DNA from: Chrysochromulina tobinii
Taxonomy: Eukaryota; Haptophyta; Prymnesiales; Chrysochromulinaceae
Reading direction: 5' to 3'
Assembly (NCBI GenBank): GCA_001275005.1
Contig: JWZX01003140.1
Coordinates: forward strand, 1-22,877
Length of the DNA stretch: 22,877 nt
Positions 8,844 through 17,543 of this stretch are shown piece after piece. The notes beneath the pieces were generated by a model that saw only the letters and a list, made by a program, of their open reading frames with translations, had not been told where the DNA came from and did not search any database. The position numbers and the translations under genes are program-made. How positions within the stretch are numbered: the stretch's first letter is position 1; every line of letters starts with the position of its first letter.

Positions 8844-9208
8844 CACAGAGCACCTCGCTCCAGAGGGAGTCGCCCGGGGAGTGTTTCATATCAGCACCGA
8901 GACATCCGCGCGTACGCGGCAGAGGCGCGGCTGGACGGGAGGCGTCGGTGCACCCCCCGACACTGCGACACTTGTGCAGACTAGCCCGTAGCCCCCACTC
9001 GGATCAGAGATCACCCTCAGAGCTCAGTGAGCTACCTGAGGCGAGGGCATTACGTTCCGCGCTTTTCGATATTTTCGTTAAAGATTCTGCATTTTCGTTA
9101 AGACCCCCGGGGGTCGGTCTAAGGCGTCGGTCTTAGGTCGGTCCCGGCGCCTGTTGGCAGTTGTCGGATTAGGATAAGAATGCCTCGATTTCCACTCACC
9201 TCACACAT
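8844..9208. other. Convergent intergenic region of SWEET and TadA
   Basis: The 3' ends of two convergent genes meet here. A direct repeat ATTTTCGTTAA occurs at about 9071 and 9091. A perfect 14-nt palindrome GACCCCCGGGGGTC lies at 9102-9115, followed by GGTCTAAG / GTCTTAGG-type repeats. These could be terminator or 3'-UTR structure. No gene is seen. Confidence 0.45.
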
Positions 9209-9988
9209 TCACACTCTCCGAAGTAGAGGACTGCCCAGAACGCGCCGGAGCGCCTTGACGGTTCGGCTCTGGCCCAGGCCAAGTACGAGCCCACGCCGCG
9301 GCTCAGCTGCAGGTCCAGCTGTCCGTGGGGGCTCGGCCCCTGCTGCTGCCTCTGACGCTGCGCTTGTCGACGGACCCGAGGCTGATGCGGTCTCGGCGCT
9401 GAAGCCGGGCCGCTGGCGCTGCTGCTTGAAGAATCTGCGCATCAGGTCGCCTGCCTGATCGGCGAGCACTCCGCCGGTGACGCTCAGCGTGTGGTACGGA
9501 TGCGCAAAGTCACTCTGCGGGCGCAGCGCGCCCTCGATGGCGCCCAGGCGCGGGTTTGGTGCGCCGTAGACGAGCCGCTCGACGCGAAACGCATGCAGCG
9601 CGGCGAGACACATGGGGCACGGCTCAACGGTGCAGTACAGCGTCGTTGAGGATAACCGCCAGCTCGGCCAGCGTGGGTCGGCAGCAGCGGTACGAGCACA
9701 CAGCATCTCCGCATGCGCAGATGCATCGCGAAGCTCCTCAACTCGATTATGCGCCTGCGCCACGATGAGGCCGTCATGCACGATCACGGCACCGATGGGA
9801 ACCTCGCCGCTCGCAAAAGCAGCCTCTGCCTGACGCAGTGCCGCGGACATGAAGAGCTCATCGTCGCTGGATGAAGCGACGTTGGCACTGCACAGGAACG
9901 TATCACGGCCCGAGCGAGTATGCGCGCCGGTCATGAGCCGCGAGTGCTGCGCGACCAGCATGCCGCCGAGCACAGGCAATGGACGCAT
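9209..9988 (-). CDS. TadA-type tRNA adenosine (A34) deaminase, probably organellar
   Basis: From the ATG at 9988 the protein is 259 residues. The zinc/catalytic site is intact: SAHAEM (His92, Glu94) and EPCPMC (Cys124, Cys127). Further TadA signatures are EVPIGAVIV, HNRVEEL, STTLYCTVEPC, RLVYGAPNPRLGA and the C-terminal LMRRFFKQQR. The family converts adenosine to inosine at the wobble position of tRNA-Arg. The bacterial-type sequence plus a ~45-residue N-terminal extension (MRPLPVLGG..., Ser/Arg-rich) suggests import into plastid or mitochondrion; this is inference. A ~65-residue Ala/Ser/Pro-rich C-terminal extension beyond the bacterial end is unusual. A longer reading upstream would begin with GTG. 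Confidence 0.85.
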   Translation of the reverse strand: MRPLPVLGGMLVAQHSRLMTGAHTRSGRDTFLCSANVASSSDDELFMSAALRQAEAAFASGEVPIGAVIVHDGLIVAQAHNRVEELRDASAHAEMLCARTAAADPRWPSWRLSSTTLYCTVEPCPMCLAALHAFRVERLVYGAPNPRLGAIEGALRPQSDFAHPYHTLSVTGGVLADQAGDLMRRFFKQQRQRPGFSAETASASGPSTSAASEAAAGAEPPRTAGPAAEPRRGLVLGLGQSRTVKALRRVLGSPLLRRV

Positions 9989-10174
9989 GAAAACCTGTCT
10001 AATCCCGTGAGCCAGAGAAAGGTCATCTACCCCACCGTGCTCGCCTCCGGCCAGCAAGCCCTTTCCTGAGGGGGTTAAGGTCTCCTCATTTTCTTGACGG
10101 CTCTCTTCAATCGCGCAACCAAAATCGTCCTCCCGAAGGCCGAGCCGTCCGCTTCCACGCGCCTCGGCACGCAC

Positions 10175-10324
10175 ATGCCGCCCGCCGGCATAAACAAGAT
10201 CAAATTGCCCCCGCCACCTCCGCCGCCGCCACCGCCACTGCCGGATGCTAGGACTCCGTCCGCTGAGCCGCCGCTGGGCACGTTTCGGTATGAAGAGATG
10301 CTAGCGCAGCAGCTCCCTCCGTGA
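10175..10324 (+). CDS. N-terminal piece of the low-complexity gene, Pro-rich
   Basis: ATG at 10175 gives MPPAGINKIKLPPPPP... with a ten-proline run, then GTFRYEEMLAQQLPP and TGA at 10322-10324. One base later the +1 frame continues without a stop as DQQAAEAEIARLEMRL into the large ORF. The amphipathic LAQQL...DQQAAEAEIARLE reads as one helix broken by a single-base shift. Candidate short introns were tested and none joins in phase. Indel, assembly error or frameshifting cannot be separated here. Confidence 0.4.
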   Translation: MPPAGINKIKLPPPPPPPPPPLPDARTPSAEPPLGTFRYEEMLAQQLPP

Positions 10325-10361
10325 TCAGCAGGCCGCGGAGGCAGAGATCGCGCGGCTCGAG

Positions 10362-12503
10362 ATGCGGCTCATCTCAGCGACGATTGCCACCCGCCCGCCT
10401 CCTCAGTCGTCAGAGCGCAGCGAGTGGACCATGCGCACGCCATTACTCAGTGGCATCGGCAGCTTTCTCGGCAGTAGCAGCGGCGCCGCCGGCGGGCGTG
10501 ACTGTGGTCGGCTGGACTCGCTCGAGTCGTCGCCCGCGTCCACGCTACGCACGACCACGTCGGCTGGCACGCTGCGCCGCGACGCCTGCGACCCACTACG
10601 CAGCCTCGGGTTGTCGTGGCGTGATGGTGACTTTGTCGACTCCGCTGCCTCCTCGTCGCGGACAACGCTGCTTGGGGACGACTCGCGACCGCCTTCGTCA
10701 CGCATGACCTCCGCTCCGACGACGGACCGCTCAGGCGCCCCCGCCTATGGCGTGGCCGGCGGCGACAGCTCGTATCAGCAGCAGCAGCAGGAGTACAGGA
10801 AGTTGGAGGAAGCGTTGGCAGCCCTCGCGTTCGCGCCGTCGGTGGCGCCGCTGGCTGCGGGCGCGCTCAGCAGCAGCAGCAGCAGCAGCAGCTTCTCGCC
10901 CAATGCCTCGGGCGTCGTCTCGGGCGTCATCCACCTCGCCGAGGGCACTCGCGGCGCCCAGGGAGCCTTGATGGCGCTCGAAATGGAGCGGCTGACCAAA
11001 AAAGGGGGCGCCTTCAGCGCCGACGGTGCCCACGACGGCGCACTCGTCGCGCGTTGCGCCCCAGGGTTCGGCGCTCAACTCGGCGCCCAAGGGTTCGGCG
11101 CTCAACTCGGCGGCGCTGCTGTAACGCCGAGCGTCGCGATGCGCCTCCCCGGAGCCATGTACGCTCCGGCCGCCGCCGCCGCCTCCTCCGCCGCCTCCGC
11201 GTCGGCGTCGGCACGCTCAACAGCACGCTCGTCAGCACGGCACGAGCACCGAGGCCGCCATGGCACCTTGGAGATTATCGCCGAGGCGGAGATTGAGACG
11301 GAGATTATCGCCGAAGCGGAGATTCAGACGGAGATTATCACCGAGGCGGAGATTGAGACGGGCTCCGAGGTGGGCGACGGTACGGTGCGCTCGATACGGC
11401 GCTCGTACGGGCGCAACGCCGCCGAGCAGCACGGCGGGGTTGGCGATGGCGCCCACGACGGCGCCCATGACGGCGCCCATGACGGCGCCCATGACGGCGC
11501 CCATGACGGCGCCCATGACGGCGCCCGGGAGAATAGCCAAAACTACCAAAACAGGAGCAGCGGCAGCAGCAGCAGCGGAGGGGTTGGCGTTGGGAGCGCC
11601 GTATCGAGCAAGTCGCCGCCTGCAGCGGAGCGTCCGTGGAACCCGTTTGGGTGGCTCTTCTCCTCGCCTGCCCCCGGACCCGAAGGAACGCCCATCACGA
11701 CGCTCTCCCCACCCGCTCGCCTTCCTTACGGTTCGCAAGGCTCGCAAGGCTCACCGCAGCACCAGCACCAGCACCAGCACCAGCACCAGCACGCGCGAGC
11801 ACCGATGGCGCCGGTGCAGTCGGAGCAGCCGCAGCCGTACTCGCCCCCAGGGCTGCGGGTCGAGCAAGTGAACAAGAGCCGCGCCGCCAACCCGCCGCGC
11901 CGTACGAAGCCCTCGCCCGCAGACGAGGCCTCGCCTCTTCCCCACAGTGGAGCGGCCCGCAGCGCCGGCGGTGGCGCCGTCTTGAGCGTGCGCAGCTCCT
12001 TGCTCGGCGATCCGTCCGTAGCGGCGGCGGGCGGCGCGTGCCTCTCGGGGCGAGGTTCGTCAGAAGTGGGACGAGGTTCGTCAGAAGTGGGGCGAGGTTC
12101 GTCAGAAGTGGGACGAGGTTCGTCAGAAGTGGGGCGAGGTTCGTCAGAAGTGGGGCGAGGTTCGTCGGAGATGTCGTCGCGTCCTGTGCGCAGCAGCGGC
12201 GGCAGCCCTGGCCAGCGGAAGCTGAGGAGGGACCCGAATCAAGCAAGCGTCTTCACACCGCGCGAGGAGGAGAGCCTCCTCGTGAACGGATCTCCCGCGG
12301 GAGATCGCGTGCTCGCGCCGGAGGAGCCTCGAAGGTTTTCGAAGGAAGGGATCGCGGCGGCTTCGGAACGGCTGATGGCGAGCGGCAGCTGCGTCTCCCT
12401 GTTGCACTCGTGCGCGTCCACCGGCCCGATGGTCAACGGCAAGGGCTCGCCGCCCTCGTCGCGTGTAAATTACGGGACGCGTGGGACCAGCCAGTGCGCG
12501 TGA
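10362..12503 (+). CDS. Large low-complexity, probably disordered protein (core ORF)
   Basis: A 713-codon stop-free frame, extendable upstream in the same frame to about 10305. No catalytic or folded domain is recognised. It is a string of tandem repeats whose lengths are all multiples of three: poly-Gln and poly-Ser from CAG runs (about 10776 and 10868), a 27-nt unit twice (about 11060-11113, FGAQLGAQG), a 30-nt unit three times (11271-11360, EIIAEAEIET), a 12-nt unit six times (11448-11519, GAHD), CAGCAC six times (about 11757-11792, QH), and a 21-nt unit six times (about 12050-12175, RGSSEVG). Between them are conventional polar segments such as RRDPNQASVFTPREEESLLVNG. Frame preservation of the repeats argues that the ORF is or recently was translated. 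Function unknown. Confidence 0.55.
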   Translation: MRLISATIATRPPPQSSERSEWTMRTPLLSGIGSFLGSSSGAAGGRDCGRLDSLESSPASTLRTTTSAGTLRRDACDPLRSLGLSWRDGDFVDSAASSSRTTLLGDDSRPPSSRMTSAPTTDRSGAPAYGVAGGDSSYQQQQQEYRKLEEALAALAFAPSVAPLAAGALSSSSSSSSFSPNASGVVSGVIHLAEGTRGAQGALMALEMERLTKKGGAFSADGAHDGALVARCAPGFGAQLGAQGFGAQLGGAAVTPSVAMRLPGAMYAPAAAAASSAASASASARSTARSSARHEHRGRHGTLEIIAEAEIETEIIAEAEIQTEIITEAEIETGSEVGDGTVRSIRRSYGRNAAEQHGGVGDGAHDGAHDGAHDGAHDGAHDGAHDGARENSQNYQNRSSGSSSSGGVGVGSAVSSKSPPAAERPWNPFGWLFSSPAPGPEGTPITTLSPPARLPYGSQGSQGSPQHQHQHQHQHQHARAPMAPVQSEQPQPYSPPGLRVEQVNKSRAANPPRRTKPSPADEASPLPHSGAARSAGGGAVLSVRSSLLGDPSVAAAGGACLSGRGSSEVGRGSSEVGRGSSEVGRGSSEVGRGSSEVGRGSSEMSSRPVRSSGGSPGQRKLRRDPNQASVFTPREEESLLVNGSPAGDRVLAPEEPRRFSKEGIAAASERLMASGSCVSLLHSCASTGPMVNGKGSPPSSRVNYGTRGTSQCA

Positions 12504-12937
12504 GCTCGCTCGAGCTCGCGACGGCGCTTGGGCTCGATCTCGATCTCGATCTCGATCTCGATCTCGAGATATCGGAGCCGTCCGAGAGAGGCGTCGGTGA
12601 GCCCGGGGCGGAGGCGTTGTCGTGGGCAGATGCGCCCGTCTACGACTCTGGGTCCGCCTCGGCGCCCGGCACGGCGCCCTCTGCGGCGGAGTCTCGGGCG
12701 ACGGGCGGCGCTGACGCAGCGGCCAAGGGCAAAGAGAAGGCGAAAAAGGCGGGTGAAGCTGACGATCCGAAGCGAGTCAAAGGTAAGGCTGACGCGAAGG
12801 AGAAGGGCAAAGAGGCCAAGCTTGAGGAGGACAAGAAGAAGGCCGGCGCACCGCCGCCGCAAAGCCAGCGGGGGGCGCGAGCCCACCCCGACGAAACGGC
12901 CGCTCAGCACGGCGCTCGACGCGAGCCTGCTGAGTGA
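12504..12937 (+). CDS. Continuation of the low-complexity gene in another frame
   Basis: After the TGA at 12501-12503 a second frame reads LRDAWDQPVRVSSLELATALG, then an (LD)n run made by GATCTC repeats (about 12535-12567), an acidic/Ala-rich stretch and a Lys/Glu-rich helix (KGKEKAKKAGEADDPKRVKG). This frame is coding-like from about 12465 on, but upstream of that it is the Arg-rich shadow of the core ORF. The frame is lost again near a six-G run at 12870-12875, where another frame picks up PTKRPLSTALDASLLSERDV. Confidence 0.4.
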
Positions 12938-12972
12938 GCGGGACGTGAAGCGGCTCGAGCAGGCAGGGCCTC

Positions 12973-13503
12973 GGCGCATGCCACATCGACTATGCGAGCT
13001 TCGACAATGCGCGCCGCGGAGCGCAGGCGAGCGCCGTGCTGGGCGAGCCGAGTGGCGCCTCGGCTGGGAACTCCATGCGGGGCGGCATGGCCGGCGCGCC
13101 GGCGGCGGCGGCGGCGGTCGGTGGCGGGGGCGGCTCGGGCTCTTCACACTCGGGCTCTGCGACGCCTAAGCGTGAAGAGTCGCCTCGGCGTGACGCGTCG
13201 CCGCGTGACCGTCCCAAAAAAGGGACCAAGGACGCGAAGAGGGAGGCCGGTGGCGGGAAGAGGCCGACCACTGTGCTCGTGATGCGTGTGGGCGCTCCTC
13301 CGGCCGCAGAGGCCGTCCCTCCGGCCGCGCAGTCCGCGCGGCCGGCGGAGCGCATCATTTGGCCGGCGGACGCGCCGAGCGCGGCGTCTCCCAAATTAGG
13401 AATCGGAGCCCCCGCGCAAGTGCCGGAATCGGAGCGGGGGGGCAAGAAGCGGCCGCCCACCGCGGGGGCTCCCGCCGTGGCGCCGAAGGCGAACAAGAAA
13501 TAA
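12973..13503 (+). CDS. C-terminal piece of the low-complexity gene
   Basis: The frame reads GACHIDYASFDNARRGAQ, then ASAVLGEPSGASAGNSMRGG, Gly/Ala-rich and Lys/Arg/Ser-rich stretches and finally APAVAPKANKK with a TAA at 13501-13503. Immediately upstream the neighbouring frame reads SERDVKRLEQAG, so a further single-base shift lies near 12967-12972. The basic, disordered tail fits the rest of the locus. No domain is recognised. Confidence 0.4.
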   Translation, partial: GACHIDYASFDNARRGAQASAVLGEPSGASAGNSMRGGMAGAPAAAAAVGGGGGSGSSHSGSATPKREESPRRDASPRDRPKKGTKDAKREAGGGKRPTTVLVMRVGAPPAAEAVPPAAQSARPAERIIWPADAPSAASPKLGIGAPAQVPESERGGKKRPPTAGAPAVAPKANKK

Positions 13504-13521
13504 GGTAGGACAGAACGGAGT

Positions 13522-13540
13522 GCCGGACGATGCGTCCGGC
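13522..13540. other. Perfect stem-loop after the low-complexity gene
   Basis: GCCGGAC - GATGC - GTCCGGC forms a 7-bp perfect stem with a 5-nt loop, 18 nt after the stop at 13503. It lies in the short convergent gap (13504-13744) before the PIG-V 3' end. A 3'-UTR or transcript-end structure is possible; the rest of the gap shows only a second GC hairpin near 13570 and an AT-rich stretch around 13630. Confidence 0.4.
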
Positions 13541-13744
13541 AGGGCGTTATTTGAGGACGGTCATTATCGCGCGTGATCGCGCGGCCCTCGGCCTCGCGGC
13601 GCCCGCTCGCCGAAATACGTAGTAGCTAGTACTGTCTAAATAAATTCGATTCAATATATCGTATGACGTTGACGCATGACGGTTGACCCCCGCGTGTCCG
13701 GTCGGCGCTGATCTTCCCTGAGAGAGCGATTCCTACTAAAGCTT

Positions 13745-15442
13745 TCAGGTCCAAGGGAAGAAGTTGGCATGCAGCACCGTCCCCACGCTCGCGAAGATGG
13801 CGACGTAGCCACACAGCCAGCCGCGGAGTCTCCGGCTGCCCAGCCACGCACCTGCCGCTCTAGGCAGTGCGTCGCCGCCACCTCGGAGAAGGAGAATATG
13901 TGCCATGAACCAGTAAAAGGGCGGACATGCTGCCGCCGCGAGCCGTGTGCTGACTTGCACGTTGCCGAAGAGGAGGATGAGGCCGCTCAGGAGTGCCCAG
14001 TGCAGCGCGTAGATCCACACACGAGGCGTAAGCGCGCCCTCCGCTGTCGACGGCCTGTCCCCGCTGCCCTCGCTCGCCTCGGCAGCTCTGCGCGCCGAGG
14101 AGCGCCGAGCGCCGTTCTGAGCACTCGACTGGCTGCCCACGCTCGCCTCGGCTGCTCTGTCCGCCCGTAGCCCGAGCATGCATCGCACGGCTTCGCGAGG
14201 ACGAGTCCGCGCGCTCTGCACGCGCGCGGCGGCCAGGCAGGAGAGGCTCGCAGCAGCACAAAGCCCGAGTGCGGGCGCCGCCAATGCAAAGTTGGGCAGT
14301 TGGCGCCATTCATAGTAGCCCAAGAGGCGCACGCCCCAGTAGTGGCGCTGCACGTAAGCGTACAAATCGGGCAGCTGTCGCTCGCACCAGTCCGCAGGCA
14401 CCGTTGCGTCTCTCGCCGCATGCATGATGCGCGTTGGCGTGAGCCCCGCTGTGAGCCCCGCTGCCGCCGTCAATGGCGACGGCCCCCCCGCCACCGCCGC
14501 CGCCGCCGCCGCTCGCCCCCAGACTAACTTTGAGAGCCGGCCAAGAGGTGCCGCGGCCGCCGCAGAGTCGCTCGCGCCGCACACGCGCCGATAGCCTGCC
14601 ACCTGCCAGGCGACGTACGGGCTGTCCAATCAGTGTCCAATCAGTGTCCAATCAGTGTCCAATCAGTGTCCCGTGGCCACCTGCCAGGCGACGTACGGGC
14701 CGACGACGAGCAGAACCTGTAGCAACATGCTAAGCGAGGCGCCCGCTAGGGCGACAGCTGTCGCCGCGTGTTGGCGGCGTCCGGGGCTTGGCGCGTCCAG
14801 GATCTGCACGCAGCGGCGCAGGCCGGCGTGCGCCACCAAGAGCACGTGTAGCAGGCCGTTGGCTCGCGTGGCGGTGGCGAGGGCGAGAGCGACTGAGCCG
14901 GCCCATGCGTAGCTACGTTCCAGGAGCAGCATGCCCCCGAACGTGGCTGCCGCAAACGTCGACTCGGCGTACACGGTCGAGAAGAAGATGGAGGCCGGCG
15001 AGATACAAAACAGGAGCGCGGACGTGCGCGCGAGTCGCGCGTCCTGCAGCACGCACTCTCCCAGCCGGTGGAGGCAGCATGCGGCCACCACGAAGGTGCT
15101 GTTGGAGAGCAGCACGCCCGCAAGGATGTGCAACTCGGTCTCGCAAAGCGGCGGCAGCATGTGGGCCAATAGGGCAGCTAGCCAACGAATGAGCAGCGGG
15201 AACATGGGGAAGAAGGCGTGGCTATACTCGTGCTCGGCCCATCCACTCGCCGTCACCGAGAGGAAGTGGGCACTGTCCCAGCGTGTGAACGCGCTCGTGA
15301 GCGCCGGCGAAAGCAGACACTCCGGCGGCAAGTCCATGCGCAGTGCGCCATCCGGAGAGTGGTCGGGGAACACGTAATCCGCCGTGAGCGCGAGCAGCAG
15401 CGTGGCAGCGCGACTGAATAGGGCATTCACGCCCACGCGCAT
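13745..15442 (-). CDS. PIGV: PIG-V-like GPI mannosyltransferase 2, two exons
   Basis: Exon 1 is 15442-14681 and exon 2 is 14602-13745; joined in phase 0 they encode about 539 residues. The start is the ATG at 15442; the longer reading begins with GTG. PIG-V hallmarks are FTRWDSAHFLSVTASGW (W55-D56, luminal loop), HAFFPMFPLLIRW, SPASIFFSTVYAESTFA and ATRANGLLHVLL in exon 1. Exon 2 has WCERQLPDLYAYVQRHYWGV, LLGYYEWRQLPNFALA and several hydrophobic helices. The family adds the second mannose to the GPI anchor precursor in the ER lumen. Exon 2 carries Ala-rich and RAAEAS repeat insertions relative to the family core. Without the proposed intron the frame would stop at ...AWQVATGH. Confidence 0.82.
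14603..14680 (-). other. 78-nt PIG-V intron made by a perfect local duplication
   Basis: A 25-nt sequence at 14598-14622 is repeated perfectly at 14676-14700, exactly 78 nt away. On the minus strand each copy contains TGGCAG|GTGGC. Splicing from the GT in the upstream copy (14680-14679) to the AG in the downstream copy (14604-14603) leaves one copy and restores ...PYVAWQVAGYRR. Between the copies are four tandem units of TGTCCAATCAG (14623-14666), which bring an in-frame TGA on the minus strand. Confidence 0.75.
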
Positions 15443-15602
15443 TTCGGCCGCCAAACACACCGCCAATTTTGCAGGAAAAGCGCCAGCGCACAGAAAACGC
15501 ACAATAGCGAAAGGAGGTCCCGGATAAACGGTTCATTTCGATGTTGCTGTTCAAAATCATCTACACTCCCCTACAATTGTAAAAGGCTACTCGTAAATAC
15601 TG

Positions 15603-16100
15603 CTACCCGTGTGCCGTGTCCACCTGTGGTGACTCCGCTTGCGGGTCAGCAAGGTTGGAACCTGGCCTGGCCTTGTCAGCCCAGACGAAGTCAAACAGCT
15701 CCGCAAGGCGCGCACGGTCCGTGAGATGAAGTACGCCGACGAGGGTCTCCAGCGACGTTGACGCGCGGTAGACCTTTGGCTCGAGGCGTCTAGGCCCTCT
15801 GGCGCTCGCATTGCGGCCACGGCGCAGCCAGTCGAGCTCGCCCTCAGTAAGCCCAAAGTCGGCTACAATGCGCTCCAGCACGGCATACTGCCCCTCCGCA
15901 CAGCAGATATCCTGCACTTGCGTCGAGAGCGTGTCGAGCTTGTTCGGTGGCCAGAGCGCACGCTCGCGCGCCTCGAGCTCCCACACGGCATCTCCTAGGT
16001 AGGCGATTGTCACGGGTGCAAGCCGACCAAGCATTTCGCTTATCGGCGGCCGCCCGCCGGCAATCAAGCCCGCGGCGGCCGCGCAAAAGATTGCGTTCAT
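15603..16100 (-). CDS. Mini-ribonuclease III-like protein
   Basis: From the ATG at 16100 the protein is 165 residues, close to the ~130-150 of bacterial Mini-III. It has a single RNase III catalytic fold without a dsRNA-binding domain: AYLGDAVWELEAR (Asp37), an alpha-helical segment with QVQDICCAEGQ, LTEGELDWLRRGRNASARG, and VYRASTSLETLVGVLHL (Glu118). Asp37 and Glu118 match the expected metal-binding acidic pair. In bacteria the family matures 23S rRNA; plant relatives act in the chloroplast on rRNA and introns. A plastid role is therefore likely. The N-terminal MNAIFCAAAAGLIAG could be part of a targeting signal. A longer frame upstream would need a TTG start. Confidence 0.8.
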   Translation of the reverse strand: MNAIFCAAAAGLIAGGRPPISEMLGRLAPVTIAYLGDAVWELEARERALWPPNKLDTLSTQVQDICCAEGQYAVLERIVADFGLTEGELDWLRRGRNASARGPRRLEPKVYRASTSLETLVGVLHLTDRARLAELFDFVWADKARPGSNLADPQAESPQVDTAHG

Positions 16101-16307
16101 GGGGTGTGCGCCAAACGCTCCCGTGAAATCACACTCAAAACTCCGGCAAATCCTTGTACCGGTTACTTTTGTCCCAAGATAACTTCCGGACGTGAGCACA
16201 ATTTGGCCAAGCCCCGGGGGCGCCGTGTTCCAACATCGCACAGACAAGTATCTTTTCCACCCCAACTCTGATGTGCAGGCAACACACGGCCGAGCCGCCC
16301 GTCCGAA

Positions 16308-17543
16308 TCACAAGAGCGCTGAGCGCAGCGTCACGCCCAACGCGGTGGCGATCGCGTAACCGATTGCGCCCACGACGGCGCCCGGTCCGACGAGCGCGCG
16401 CCAGCCCATAGCACTCGCCATCGCGATGGCGGTCCCCACGCCGCCTACGTTGGCGTTCGATGCGATGATCAGCTGCGCCAACGAGATGCGTGTGCCAGCT
16501 ACACGGTTGCACAGCCACACGCCAAGAAGCATGCATGCAGAGTGCACCGCCAGTACGGTGGCTGCAAAGGCGGCGGCGGCTGGACCGGCGACCAGCAGCT
16601 CGGCGAGCCGCGCGCTCGCGCCGACCGTCGCCAAGAAAGCACAGAAGAGCGCGAGCGATGCATCGGCGAGCGGCGCAGCGATTGCACTGGCAAGAGCAGG
16701 TGCTCGCCTTCTCAACGTGCCCCCGGCGACTGTGCAGGCAGCACTCAGAGCGATGAACCCGCTGCCGGGCGTGTGCACCGCGGCCTCGAAGGCAACGGCC
16801 GCTCGGCAGCTTGCCATCGCCAAGGCCCCAATCGCCGCCACAAAGCCGGCCACGCGCAAGGGCGGGAGCGACGCAATCTCGTGCCGAGATGCGATCTCCG
16901 AGGAGCTCAGCGGCTTGGCGTCGACGCCGCCTTCGACTATGTTGTGCCTCGCCGGGAAGAGCCGCTGCAGCCACGGGGCACGCGCCGCGGCCGTGAGAAC
17001 CAGCAGGTACACGCCCATCAGAGCTAGGTCGGCTGCGAGCAGCGCTGGGATCAGTCCCGGATGAAGCTCCTGGGCACGCGTCGCAGCCGCCACGCCGAAA
17101 AAGTTGGCCGAGCCGCCAATGTAGGTGGCGCACATGAGGCCGGCAGCTGTCGCCGCAGCGTCACGCCCAAGGCGGGATACAGCGAAGGCAACCATGGATC
17201 CGAGGATGGTTCCGAGGGCGCCGAGGGCGAAGGCGATAAGCACCGGTCGTAGCACGGTGGCCGATGGTTCGCCCGTTTCGGCGGCCGCGTCGCCGCCCGC
17301 GGACAGCAAGCCCAAGGCCACCGCGAGTGGCAGCCCCACGGTTGAGCAACGGTCGAAGAGCGGGTGCGACATGGGCATCGCGCCTCCGTTTGACAAGGCC
17401 ATGGCAGCGCTGAAGGCGAGCATCGGAGGCGAGATGGCACGGCCGACGGCGGAGTCCTTGAGCGCGTAGGCAGACAATGTCGAAGCCGCGAGCGAGAGTG
17501 CTGGGGGTGGCGTCGGCAGCGCGAGCAGCACGATCGGTCGCAT
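16308..17543 (-). CDS. DUF819 family multi-pass membrane protein
   Basis: From the ATG at 17543 the protein is 411 residues with about ten hydrophobic helices. DUF819 signatures are MCATYIGGSANFFGVAAAT in the first half and LIIASNANVGGVGTAIAMASAMGW near the end, together with GALGTILGSMVAF and a closing TM hairpin. The family is found in bacteria (YjcL type) and in algae and plants. Its transport substrate is not established, and the internal two-fold pattern (GG-N motifs in each half) recalls secondary transporters. In photosynthetic eukaryotes it is often predicted plastid-located, but no clear transit peptide precedes the first helix here. A start 14 codons upstream would be GTG. Confidence 0.75.
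   Translation of the reverse strand: MRPIVLLALPTPPPALSLAASTLSAYALKDSAVGRAISPPMLAFSAAMALSNGGAMPMSHPLFDRCSTVGLPLAVALGLLSAGGDAAAETGEPSATVLRPVLIAFALGALGTILGSMVAFAVSRLGRDAAATAAGLMCATYIGGSANFFGVAAATRAQELHPGLIPALLAADLALMGVYLLVLTAAARAPWLQRLFPARHNIVEGGVDAKPLSSSEIASRHEIASLPPLRVAGFVAAIGALAMASCRAAVAFEAAVHTPGSGFIALSAACTVAGGTLRRRAPALASAIAAPLADASLALFCAFLATVGASARLAELLVAGPAAAAFAATVLAVHSACMLLGVWLCNRVAGTRISLAQLIIASNANVGGVGTAIAMASAMGWRALVGPGAVVGAIGYAIATALGVTLRSALL

Noticed and set aside
10315-10330. Programmed +1 frameshift of the antizyme kind at CCG-TGA-T
   Set aside because: Only the stop context is reminiscent. Several further frame breaks in the same locus make indels or decay more likely, so it is not claimed.
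10321-10362. A very short intron joining the Pro-rich piece to the core ORF
   Set aside because: GTGATC donor and several AG acceptors were tried; none gives a phase-compatible join.
11636-12460. A 433-codon ORF with RFVRSGA repeats
   Set aside because: Up to about 12460 it is the Arg-rich shadow of the core low-complexity frame; only the later part looks coding.
13745-14629. A separate minus-strand gene starting MDSPYVAWQ
   Set aside because: It is the second exon of PIG-V. The apparent start lies inside the duplicated segment and the frame is shared with the upstream half.
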